This document shows, piece after piece, positions 44,055 through 52,062 of a stretch of 64,000 nucleotides of DNA. The translations under genes were made by a program, and so were the position numbers. Under the pieces are notes generated by a model that was not told the origin of the DNA, searched no databases, and worked only from the letters and a program-made list of their open reading frames with translations. How positions within the stretch are numbered: the first letter of the stretch is position 1; every line of letters starts with the position of its first letter. Origin of the DNA: Halorubrum salipaludis (lineage in GTDB: Archaea; Halobacteriota; Halobacteria; Halobacteriales; Haloferacaceae); the NCBI RefSeq assembly GCF_002286985.1, contig NZ_NSKC01000012.1, positions 1 through 64,000 of the forward strand, written 5' to 3'.

Positions 44055-44186
44055 AAAAAATTCGACACAACCGGGTTAAATGAGTCTTTTGGGGGGTGCT
44101 GAGGCAATATTCGGGCTAGAATTTAACCAACAGGGAACTGACATTCTAACTCAATATCCCTCTACTACTCAGAATGAACAATTCCG

Positions 44187-44236
44187 GGATCAAGCCCCGA
44201 GGCACTCGACCTGCTCATCTGTAGATCATGGTTCGT
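44187..44236 (-). pseudogene. Short scrap of tnpB 3' region
   Basis: The sequence CAAGCCCCGAGGCACTCG, with its flanks, closely matches part of the TnpB tail at 20460-20510. On the minus strand it reads GRVPRGLIP, compared with DRVPRGLTP there. No more of the element is left. Bases 44055-44523 hold no other supported gene. Confidence 0.4.
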
Positions 44237-44523
44237 GTAACACTCAGTCGAATCTCTTTCCGTAAGTGTCGATCACTCGCATCTCCATGACTTGATGCGG
44301 TTCAGTGATATGAAGAACGCTGCCGTGGTGGTTACGAACGCAACTGATTCCTCAGGAGAATCCTACGGAGGAGCAATCGTCGACCACTCGGTTCCGTTCC
44401 GTCTCCAGATCTAGAAGACCTTGGGCGAGAAGCGTCGTATAAAGCTTGTCGATGCACCGAACCTCAAGCATGGGGAAGTAGGGCTTACATCGAACAAGGG
44501 CAATTCGTCTCGGAGTAATCCCC

Positions 44524-45759
44524 TCATCGGTCGATTTCTTCCAGAGCTTCCGTAGCGACATCGCCCAATTCCCCGGCCTCGATATGTGAGTAGCGCTCTC
44601 GGACCATCTCTTCGGAGTTATCGAGATAGCGGGCCGCCACCGTGTACCCAAACGCGCGGACAAGTACTTCACCCATCCCACGACGGCCGCCGTGCGGAGC
44701 AAGATAATCGTGTTTCGGATGGTCGATGTCGATCTCTGCGTCATCCGAGAGCCGTTGGAGAATCGACCGTGCGCCGTCCGTCGTAATCGATGGCGGCCGA
44801 AAATCCTCATCAAGCGCTAGCAGTAAGTCGCGAGCGTACTCCTCACGGCGCTCAGTAATTGCTTCTAGGCGTTCCCCTCGGTCGGCTAGCTCATCCTGGA
44901 CGAGCCCTGCGAGCGTCCGTTGGTCGAACGTCGGAAACACCGGCCAGCGCTCCGTCGGTGGGTCCATAAGTCGACGATAGCTCCGCAACGGCGAGATCAC
45001 CGGGTCGGGGAGACTGGCGGCGTCCCACTGCTGTTTTTTCCGGTAGACGTCCATGCTCCCGTCCTCGAGCGAGAGGTCCTCCCAGCGGACGCCGCGCCGG
45101 CGCGGGTCGTTCGGATCCCGGAGGAGTTCCCCCACGCGGACGGCCGTGTACGCGAGGACGAACACCAAAGCCCGGTCACGAGCCGCCTTCAGCGCCACAT
45201 AGCGCGCTCGCTGCTTGTCGGGGTGATCAGTATCCTCCGAAAGTGTCGTGTACGCTTCGACGGCATCGCGAGCCCGTTCGTCGACGTGGCGGGTGAGAGC
45301 GTGGCGCTGTTCGGACGTCCAGGCCTGCTGGTCACCGGGCTTGCGGCCGTCGTCCTCCGGCAGCGGCGCCATCGCGCTCGCCCGCTGCGCGTAGTGCGCT
45401 TCGAGATACCCCTCATTGACGCACCAGCCACACCACGCAGAGATATAGCGATAATAGGTTTGGACGGTGTTCTGTTTGAGGCCACGGTCACCAGCGAGAT
45501 GCCGGGCGTACTCGCGGAAGACACGTTCGTCGAGATCGTCGAAGGTGGGATCACGATCGACATTGTCCGAGACGATTCCTGTCCAGTCGTCGCCGCCGCG
45601 GTCGCCAGCGGCCCACTCGGAAAACCGCTCGAGTTCGCGTGCAGCGTTACGTCGGTAGTTCCCACCGTCGCCACCGCGGCCCTTCCCCTTGTCCTGGAGG
45701 TAACGTTCGAAGCTGTCGTCAAGAGCGTATTCAGACTGGGAAGACCGATCGTCGATCAT
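44524..45759 (-). CDS. Tyrosine recombinase/integrase
   Basis: This 411-residue protein has both integrase domains. An N-terminal SAM-like core-binding domain contains FREYARHLAGDRGLKQNTVQ then TYYRYISAWCGWC. The catalytic domain contains YTAVRVGELLRDP (Arg), YRKKQQWDAASLP (Lys strand), APHGGRRGMGEVL (His-x-x-Arg) and RYSHIEAGEL (Tyr). Such enzymes integrate or resolve plasmids and proviruses. It lies 22 bp after the PIN/HTH pair on the same strand and may be transcribed with it. No att site is visible. Confidence 0.9.
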   Translation of the reverse strand: MIDDRSSQSEYALDDSFERYLQDKGKGRGGDGGNYRRNAARELERFSEWAAGDRGGDDWTGIVSDNVDRDPTFDDLDERVFREYARHLAGDRGLKQNTVQTYYRYISAWCGWCVNEGYLEAHYAQRASAMAPLPEDDGRKPGDQQAWTSEQRHALTRHVDERARDAVEAYTTLSEDTDHPDKQRARYVALKAARDRALVFVLAYTAVRVGELLRDPNDPRRRGVRWEDLSLEDGSMDVYRKKQQWDAASLPDPVISPLRSYRRLMDPPTERWPVFPTFDQRTLAGLVQDELADRGERLEAITERREEYARDLLLALDEDFRPPSITTDGARSILQRLSDDAEIDIDHPKHDYLAPHGGRRGMGEVLVRAFGYTVAARYLDNSEEMVRERYSHIEAGELGDVATEALEEIDR

Positions 45760-45781
45760 CGGTCTTCACCTCGTTGGTGTG

Positions 45782-46309
45782 TTACCGGAATTCGTCGGCT
45801 GTGATCATTTCGAGATATTCGACGCTGACGTACCGAAAGTCGATACGGTCGCTGAAGCCATGTTGCGGAAGAAGCGTCTCGGCGGCTCCTCCTGCGGGTT
45901 TGTCGGTCGTTAAGAGCACAACGTGATCGGCCCGTCCAGTGTCGAGTAGTTGGGCAACAAGTCCGACGAGTGCCGTATCCGCTTTCTCGATGCTGTCCTC
46001 GTCGCGGTCGGTCTCGCTGGCGATGAACCGACGCGTTTCGTCCATTACCGTCGAGACGAGTGGGTTGGCGTAGTCGAGCTCGTCCGCAACAACGATCCAG
46101 CCTTCTTCGAATCCATCGGGATAGGGTATGTTTCCGGAGGGATATTCGTCTGCAACAGGATCGCCCCCGAGTTCCTCGTAAACGCGCTGTGGGATCCGTA
46201 GCGAGACATCGGCCTGTCGGAGAGCTCGACGAAGCCGTTGAAATTTGTTGTTGTCCGGTCCACCACACCGAACGAAGACGCCAGTATCGGCGATATAGAC
46301 CGTTGTCAT
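45782..46309 (-). CDS. PIN-like domain protein, probable toxin
   Basis: This 175-residue protein begins MTTVYIADTGVFVRCGG, with the first PIN Asp. It continues with RIPQRVYEELGG, EDSIEKADTALVGLVAQLLD for the middle acidic residues, and HVVLLTTDKPAGGAAE for the last strand. This arrangement fits a PIN-type ribonuclease with a longer insertion than VapC. It overlaps the upstream HTH gene by four bases (46306-46309), the organisation of a toxin-antitoxin pair. Confidence 0.75.
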   Translation of the reverse strand: MTTVYIADTGVFVRCGGPDNNKFQRLRRALRQADVSLRIPQRVYEELGGDPVADEYPSGNIPYPDGFEEGWIVVADELDYANPLVSTVMDETRRFIASETDRDEDSIEKADTALVGLVAQLLDTGRADHVVLLTTDKPAGGAAETLLPQHGFSDRIDFRYVSVEYLEMITADEFR

Positions 46310-46842
46310 GTAGCCGCGTCGGCGTACTCGGTGGCAACTGGTTCCAGCGCTTGGAGGATAATCTCAGCTTCAAGCGGAGAGAGGTCAAGTTCCCGGGCTG
46401 TGATTCGATGGTTGACTGTCCCGTCGACGTACTCGTAGGCATATTCAAGTGCGACAGCAAGGCCGTCGAGGCCATGGCGCTCAATGTAGACGTCGATGTC
46501 TGTGTCCTTCTCGCGGCGGGCAACAGCGGCGATAAGTGCTGGCGTGATTGTTTGGGTCTCGCCGTCGGCCGAAAGCGTGAGGGCGATTGACTCAGCATCG
46601 TATTCGTACGGGCGCTGGTCGCGAGTTTTCTGTACTAATCCCGCTGTTTCGAGGTTCTGGACGTAGTCGTAGGCAGTTCCCTGCGGGATCTCGAGCTGGT
46701 CGAGGATCTCGGAAACAGTGGTGGGGCCGTGCTGCAAGATGTAGGCGTAGATGCGGGCGAGTGCGGGAGTTTCGAGAAGGTCGGCCACCGTCTGGAGCTG
46801 CTGAATGGGTGGCTGGCCCGATTGGGGAGGTGATTGCGCCAT
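46306..46842 (-). CDS. Winged-helix regulator, probable antitoxin partner of the PIN protein
   Basis: This 178-residue protein has a MarR/TrmB-like winged helix at 20-85 (TPALARIYAYILQHGPTTVS, EILDQLEIPQGTAYDYVQNL and LVQKTRDQRPYEYD). The C-terminal region includes ITARELDLSPLEAEIILQAL. It leads the PIN gene with a 4-bp overlap. The palindrome at 46849-46868, just upstream, is probably its operator. The pairing suggests an autoregulated toxin-antitoxin module attached to the integrase. Confidence 0.75.
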   Translation of the reverse strand: MAQSPPQSGQPPIQQLQTVADLLETPALARIYAYILQHGPTTVSEILDQLEIPQGTAYDYVQNLETAGLVQKTRDQRPYEYDAESIALTLSADGETQTITPALIAAVARREKDTDIDVYIERHGLDGLAVALEYAYEYVDGTVNHRITARELDLSPLEAEIILQALEPVATEYADAAT

Positions 46843-46848
46843 CTTGGT

Positions 46849-46868
46849 TATGAATTATGGATAATTCA
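46849..46868. promoter_or_regulatory. Perfect 20-bp palindrome 6 bp before the HTH start
   Basis: ATGAATTAT-GG-ATAATTCAT is a perfect inverted repeat with 9-bp arms, six bases before the start codon of the regulator at 46842. A dimer bound here would block transcription start, fitting autorepression. The 46869-47344 interval shows no supported gene. Confidence 0.55.
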
Positions 46869-47344
46869 TGATAAGGCTTCCGGCGACAGATTGGAGTTCG
46901 CAACAGATCCGAGACAGGCTGGGGGACAGCCGCTAGTAGCGTCTCTACCCCGGGGGAAGCGTCTTTCTGAGCCGATTGTACCATTCGTGCTTCTCCGACG
47001 GCGGCGGGGTACTTCAAAGTGGTCGTGATTATCCAAGTAATCATAAGTAGCGACCTAATCGCCAATTCCGGCGAAATCGCCCTTCTCAGCCCGCGTGAGA
47101 TAACAAATACATCTTTTAAAGTGTATGACGCTATACAGAATCTCTCTCGGTGGGAAGTTGAGACTACGGCGGCTATAGCACCGCTGGTATGCACGATATC
47201 AGCCGAACCACCGAACTTGACACGGTTCACACTCGGGCCGGGACACCACTTCCAGTTAGTATCCCAACTAGAACTGCGTATTTGAAGAGATCAGAACAGC
47301 GCTGCCGCTCGTTACTCCTGTTCTCACTGGCTCAATATCGGCGA

Positions 47345-49147
47345 TTACCCGACTCCAGTTTCCTTCTTCAACAGTGTGAGCGTATTGTCCGCAGTCACAA
47401 TCGGGGAATGCTCGTACTCACCCGTCAACTCGACTTGCACGAGGAGGTCGACGGCCCGCCAGATTGAGTACAGCAGACAGGCGAACGCGAAGTAGAAGAA
47501 TCGCAGTACGAAGTTCTTCGAGGTTGTCGCGGCCATGAACCGCTTAATGCTCCGGTAGCCGCTCTCGATCTCCCAGCGATAGCCGTACTCACTCAGCAGT
47601 CCCACATTACCGTTGCACATGAACACCGAATACTGCCGGTGGTCAGTGTGTTCAGAATTCTCGTTTCGACGGTACACGAGCGTCGTCTGGTGCCACTCAT
47701 TCTTGCCCAAGTGGAGCTTACGGTCGTTCACGTATCGATCTGTCTCACTCTTCAAGAGTCGTTTCGCCTGGGCTCTCTCGCTCGTGTGCATCCGCTTTGG
47801 GACGACGTACGTGAGCCCGCGTTGGCTAATCATCTCCAAGACGTGTTGGCTGTCGAATTCTCTGTCCATCAGCACGCTGTCGACGTGGACGAGGTCCTCA
47901 GCCGAGTCAAGTAGATCCTCGACAATTTCCAGCCGACTCTCGCCACGCCGCACCGGCCTTGCGTCTAAGACAATCGGGACCGCATTACCGACGAGCTGGA
48001 CGGTCGCCCACTGATAGGCGTATTCGTCGGTCTTCTCTTTTGTCCCGATGATCTCATCCTCGTGACCTGTTCTATCACCGGTGAAGGGCTCAGCTTCAGT
48101 GATGTCGATGGCCACGATTCCGGCTCGGAAGAACTGCTCTGTCTCCGCGACTTCATCCAATAGCCGTTTCACGGCCTGACGGTACATCTCACGAATCTCC
48201 GCTATCGAGAGGTCACGAATCTGATCACGATGGGCGTGCCCCAGAGGTGTCCGACTACGCGTCGACTCGTAGATGAAGCTCCGAGCCCCCTCATTGGCAG
48301 CTAAGTTCTCGCGGAGGCCGAGATAGGTCTGTAAGTCCCAGTAGGCATTCTCGTGGATCTCACAGCCCTCTCCGCGATCCATCGAGAACGCCGGGAAGAC
48401 AACGCGACTGACGTGATCCGTGATCGTTCCCGCCTGTTCCAGCACGGTCTGCTCGTCCGGATCGGAGTCTCCGGTACTGTCTCCTCGCTGAGGGAGCGTC
48501 CTGTCCGGGTCACGCGGAACGCTCACACCCGCGTTTTGGGCATTGATCAGGGCCGTCCGGGCAGCCGTCTCAACCGTCTCGCGTAACTCACCCGTGAAGC
48601 GCTCGTGCCAGCTACGCCAGAGCGTCGACTGATTCGGAACGCTCTCGAGTCCGAGTTGCTCACGCAATTCAGGGTGGCACTCGAGGAATTCGACGAGTGC
48701 TGTCTCGTGGTCCCATCCGTGGAGTTCTTTCAACATGAACACTCGAAAGAGGGTGTCCATCTCGTAGCTCGTCGATCCCGCATAGCGGTCATGGGTCTCG
48801 AATTTGAAGTAAGCGAGCGGCAGCGAACAGACGAACTTTTCGACCGAGTTGTGGCACTCGTGGCAGAACCACGTCTCCGAAATCGTCCGAACATCTGATT
48901 CCAGTCCCGCGAGCGACGTTCGGTCATACAGTGGTGTCGAATCATACGCCGGCCACTCAACGTACGATCGCTGAGCGATACGTCGAAAGATCGTTCGACG
49001 AGACTCGGGAGTCGAAGCCACTACGAGATACTGACTCGGACACGCAGAAGTCCTCGTCCATCTCGATAAGAGACATCGAGATTGGGGAAGGTCGGTACTC
49101 GCTAGGGGAGAGAGATTAGTTCCGCAATCCGGTTCCAGGGGGAACAC
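47345..49147 (-). CDS. Large DDE transposase of IS4-like type
   Basis: The protein has up to 600 residues. Catalytic motifs are GIVAIDITEAEP (first Asp), SVLMDREFDSQHV (second Asp) and YRWEIESGYRSIKRFMAAT, with the Glu and a Y-x-R-x-K-like signature as in IS4-type enzymes. The N-terminal region has CHECHNSVEKFVC, a zinc-knuckle-like segment, and MDTLFRVFMLKELHGWDHET, seen in multi-domain haloarchaeal transposases. The true start may be GTG 49021 (VASTPESRR), since residues 1-42 are poorly protein-like. Terminal repeats were not found, so the element boundaries and IS family are undecided. Confidence 0.8.
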   Translation of the reverse strand: MFPLEPDCGTNLSPLASTDLPQSRCLLSRWTRTSACPSQYLVVASTPESRRTIFRRIAQRSYVEWPAYDSTPLYDRTSLAGLESDVRTISETWFCHECHNSVEKFVCSLPLAYFKFETHDRYAGSTSYEMDTLFRVFMLKELHGWDHETALVEFLECHPELREQLGLESVPNQSTLWRSWHERFTGELRETVETAARTALINAQNAGVSVPRDPDRTLPQRGDSTGDSDPDEQTVLEQAGTITDHVSRVVFPAFSMDRGEGCEIHENAYWDLQTYLGLRENLAANEGARSFIYESTRSRTPLGHAHRDQIRDLSIAEIREMYRQAVKRLLDEVAETEQFFRAGIVAIDITEAEPFTGDRTGHEDEIIGTKEKTDEYAYQWATVQLVGNAVPIVLDARPVRRGESRLEIVEDLLDSAEDLVHVDSVLMDREFDSQHVLEMISQRGLTYVVPKRMHTSERAQAKRLLKSETDRYVNDRKLHLGKNEWHQTTLVYRRNENSEHTDHRQYSVFMCNGNVGLLSEYGYRWEIESGYRSIKRFMAATTSKNFVLRFFYFAFACLLYSIWRAVDLLVQVELTGEYEHSPIVTADNTLTLLKKETGVG

Positions 49148-49175
49148 ATTTCCTCCACATGCCTCTAGTCGGACT

Positions 49176-50168
49176 ATGGCTCACGAGTGCGACGATTGCG
49201 GGGAGTCGTTCGAGACACTCACTCATCTCCGACTTCACGACTGTGGCGATGTCCAATCGGACACGTTCTCGACCTCGACCGATTCGGGGAGGTCTAAATC
49301 TGACTCATCTCCAAGCCAAAAACGGAACAAAGAGGTTGCCGAACTCGATAACCTGCTTGATCGTTTCTCCGACGGTGACGTGGATGCCCTACACTACGCA
49401 GTCGTCGAATTCGAAGCAGCACTCTCGACTGCAGTCGAGGAAGACAGCAGTGGAGATACGTTTCGGGACGTCTTCTGGCCATACTACGAGCGCGTCAGCA
49501 ACGAACTCGACGATGCAACGAGAGTACACGGTTGGCCATTCCTTGCGGATGTAATCGATGCGCATGAGCCCACTGAGAAGGCCGAATTTCCGCTCGTCAC
49601 GCCCACAATAGCAAACGCTGTCGGGCGATATCTTATTCGAACGCGGATAACCGATGGTGTCGAGGCGATTCCGGTCAAGGCACTCGAATATCTGAACACT
49701 GTCGCGGTCAACGCTCCCGAAAGCGACGATGTCGCACGCGAGGAAGTCCATGCTTATGGGTGGGGAATCGGACATCCAAACCACTCAGTCGTCGACCAGC
49801 TCCACGCCCGTACGACGGAGGACATCTTCTCCGTCAGCCCAACAGTCGAACACGCCTTCTACGCTGACCAGTACGCTGCCGTCGACCTGCTCGAACAGCT
49901 GGTACGAGACGAATCGATCAATGGGACGCTCCCTCGCGTCACCCGTGACGATATGCCATATCGTCGCTACCTGCTCGACTGCGTCTACGGACTGAAAACA
50001 GACAGCCACTGGCCGGGGATGCCACGGTACTACGACTGGTACGATGAGTTGGATTACGCCTTCGAACTCGACGAGACAGTCGAACAGCGTATCCGAGACC
50101 TCGTCGAAGAGATGGGCTTCGATGCCGATCTCTCGAATGACTGGACGTTCCGCGATCTCGGTATTTGA
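49176..50168 (+). CDS. Protein with N-terminal C2H2-type zinc finger
   Basis: This 330-residue protein begins MAHECDDCGESFETLTHLRL then HDC, a single C2H2-like finger at 4-23. A disordered Ser/Asp linker (about 28-50) and an all-helical repeat-like domain follow (IANAVGRYLIRTRITDGVEA, VAREEVHAYGWGIGHPNHSV). The helical part resembles no family I can name. It is divergent from the transposase with 28 bp between the longest frames. The role may be DNA binding or protein contact through the finger. Confidence 0.65.
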   Translation: MAHECDDCGESFETLTHLRLHDCGDVQSDTFSTSTDSGRSKSDSSPSQKRNKEVAELDNLLDRFSDGDVDALHYAVVEFEAALSTAVEEDSSGDTFRDVFWPYYERVSNELDDATRVHGWPFLADVIDAHEPTEKAEFPLVTPTIANAVGRYLIRTRITDGVEAIPVKALEYLNTVAVNAPESDDVAREEVHAYGWGIGHPNHSVVDQLHARTTEDIFSVSPTVEHAFYADQYAAVDLLEQLVRDESINGTLPRVTRDDMPYRRYLLDCVYGLKTDSHWPGMPRYYDWYDELDYAFELDETVEQRIRDLVEEMGFDADLSNDWTFRDLGI

Positions 50169-50515
50169 GGGAATTAACAGTACGCTTTCCCCGCCGCCCG
50201 ACATACTGGCTGGTAATGCCGTTCAGCGTCACGTAGCACGTGTTCTTCAAGCAATAAGAACTCCTGGCTCTGATAGGATGAAAGCCTGCTAAGTCCTCAG
50301 AGTGCGTAAATAGGTACTGGGGTGGTCAAAGGCCGATGATTCAACAGCGTTTCAGAACGCGTGGCTCTGATTGGCCTACGTGCCAAGGAAGCACCATCAT
50401 GGGAGGTCGAATAGGTGTTGCTCCATTTACGCACACACCACCCATCAGCGCAGCAGCAGCTCGTACCGATCTGCTAGGTGCTTGACCGCATGGAGGAATT
50501 TGATCCACAAGAAGT

Positions 50516-51040
50516 GGCTCTGTTGAAATCCTCAACAAATGATATATTCTGGCCCGGTTGCGGTCAACACAGGGAGTTAACCTACCTAAAGCCGACCGAT
50601 TTTCTCGGGTGTAAGTATTTGTCGGAGCACTATGGATTATTCATATGGCGATGTCCTCCAAGACCCTCAATGTGGGATTGCGTGATGTCGGTTTCTCCCT
50701 CCTGTGTATCGTGTCGGTCGCCGCGATACTGCCCGTACAATTCGTCTCACTGATCGTCTTCGATACCATCGGACTCGACCAATTCATTCCCAGTACAGTG
50801 ATTTATACGGTGGTGCCTGCTGTAGTGGTGACTGCTATTCCGGCAATCGTGGCCGCTCGTCAATACAACCGTCGGGGTTCGCAGGTGATTACGGCGGTAG
50901 TGTTCATCGCCGCGATCCTCGCCTCTATCCTCGTGTGGAGCGGGTTCTTCGTCATCGGATAGCGACGAAACACACGCAGCTCTCACCAACCGGCTGTTTC
51001 AGCCTATCGTATCTCTGAAGAATGTGGGTTCAACAGAGCC
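50516..51040. mobile_element. Non-autonomous IS5-like element carrying a membrane-protein gene
   Basis: The left end GGCTCTGTTGAAA (50516-50528) and right end TTCAACAGAGCC (51029-51040) are inverted copies of the repeat ending the IS5-type element at 251-263. The 525-bp interval has no transposase but contains one intact small gene (50645-50962). A third end, GGCTCTGTTGAA, sits at 51049, only eight bases further on, so a second insertion or a composite structure is possible. Bases 50169-50515 show no supported gene. Confidence 0.55.
50645..50962 (+). CDS. Small membrane protein inside the IS-like element
   Basis: This 105-residue protein has three hydrophobic segments: VGFSLLCIVSVAAILPVQFV, VIYTVVPAVVVTAIPAIVAA and VITAVVFIAAILASILVWSG. 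A basic loop (ARQYNRRGSQ) sits between the last two, so it should sit in the cytoplasmic membrane. I recognise no family. Its enclosure between inverted IS-type ends suggests a cargo gene moved by a transposase in trans. Confidence 0.6.
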   Translation: MAMSSKTLNVGLRDVGFSLLCIVSVAAILPVQFVSLIVFDTIGLDQFIPSTVIYTVVPAVVVTAIPAIVAARQYNRRGSQVITAVVFIAAILASILVWSGFFVIG

Positions 51041-51117
51041 GGATATGTGGCTCTGTTGAAATCCTTTTCTTCAGATATGTTCTCGTCTGAGATAGCCGGT
51101 TACTGAATAGTGTGAAG

Positions 51118-51772
51118 TTATCGATTGATTTCGAGTGTCCACTCATCATACGCTTCGATATACACCCACCCAGCGCCGTCGTAGGTTTCGGTCGTTTCTC
51201 CTTCAAATGAGCTATCCGTTTCGAAGAGGGGTTTACGAGGGTTGCCGTGAGGGCCGAGAATACGAGCGACAAACCGGCCCTCCCCGGAATACGTTGCATT
51301 GATCGATGTTTGTCCAGTGAACTCATATGGACGCGTAATCTGGCCACTCGCCGGATAGCGATGCCGGAAGAGAGAACACATCCTCCTGACTGGGACGTGG
51401 TTGCTCAACACGAAGGTGCCAGTCACCGGTTGCGGTAACCTCTATGACGTATTCAGCATCATATGTCCCTTCTGCCCACCGACCTTCGACAGCGCCCTCT
51501 CGATCTACGAGTACGAGTGAGTGTGAGGCCTCCTCAGAGCGCAGTTCGACAGTGAAATCGCTGTCGCCGTCGTGCTCGTATTCGACTGCAAAGAAGCCAC
51601 CTTCGTTACGTACCTCCTCAATTATCGTAGGACCTTCACCGTCGAACAATTGTGGGTTTGGATCCTCGAACACTTCTCTCTGCTCACTCTCATCGGAATC
51701 ATCCCGAAAGCATCCGGCAATCGCAAGACTAAGACTCAACCCGCTCATCTGGAGAAGGTTCCCACGCTTCAT
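51118..51772 (-). pseudogene. Frameshifted lipoprotein gene
   Basis: The frame beginning MKRGNLLQMSGLSLSLAIAG then C is a lipoprotein signal with lipobox at about residues 18-21. It continues as a beta-rich secreted protein to about 51360. The reading then switches frame, and ASGQITRPYEFTGQTSINAT through EWTLEINR completes the protein at 51118. Both parts share the style of haloarchaeal secreted proteins with Ig-like repeats. One shift near 51350-51390 explains the break. A sequencing error is possible. Confidence 0.6.
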
Positions 51773-51839
51773 ATTAGACTGATTGGACTGGGAAGTGAAA
51801 TGTCTTCTCGGTTGTCCTGATTCGCTGTATACTTCATCT

Positions 51840-51877
51840 GTACTGAGCGATTCATGAGTCCCCTGTACTGAGCGATT
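51840..51877. repeat. Direct repeat related to a site at 12972
   Basis: GTACTGAGCGATT occurs at 51840-51852 and 51865-51877. The 25 bp from 51840 to 51864 differ at only two positions from 12972-12996. They could be ends of an unrecognised element or binding sites. A transposase is not apparent at either place. Confidence 0.4.
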
Positions 51878-51883
51878 GAGGAT

Positions 51884-52041
51884 GAAAAACTATCAACTTC
51901 AGAGGGTTTCAACCTACACGTCAAAACGGCGCCACCGACGTACCGACGTTCATCACCGAGAGCCGAACTGTCGCAGAATCCTTTCCAGTTGAAGAGCACC
52001 AACAGCTGTTCAGCGCCGAGTACCACGACTTGACAGCGTGA
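51884..52041 (+). pseudogene. C-terminal fragment of an unidentified gene
   Basis: One frame reads TDVPTFITESRTVAESFPVE then EHQQLFSAEYHDLTA and stops at TGA 52039-52041. Composition is protein-like, but no start is possible because a stop lies just upstream. It ends 21 bp before the stop of the convergent MFS gene. The family is unknown. Confidence 0.3.
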
Positions 52042-52062
52042 AAGACAGTTGCTGAACCCTTT

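Noticed and set aside
47019-47285. Small plus-strand ORF between the HTH gene and the transposase
   Set aside because: No motif, irregular composition and no promoter support; it is more likely decayed sequence near the transposase end.
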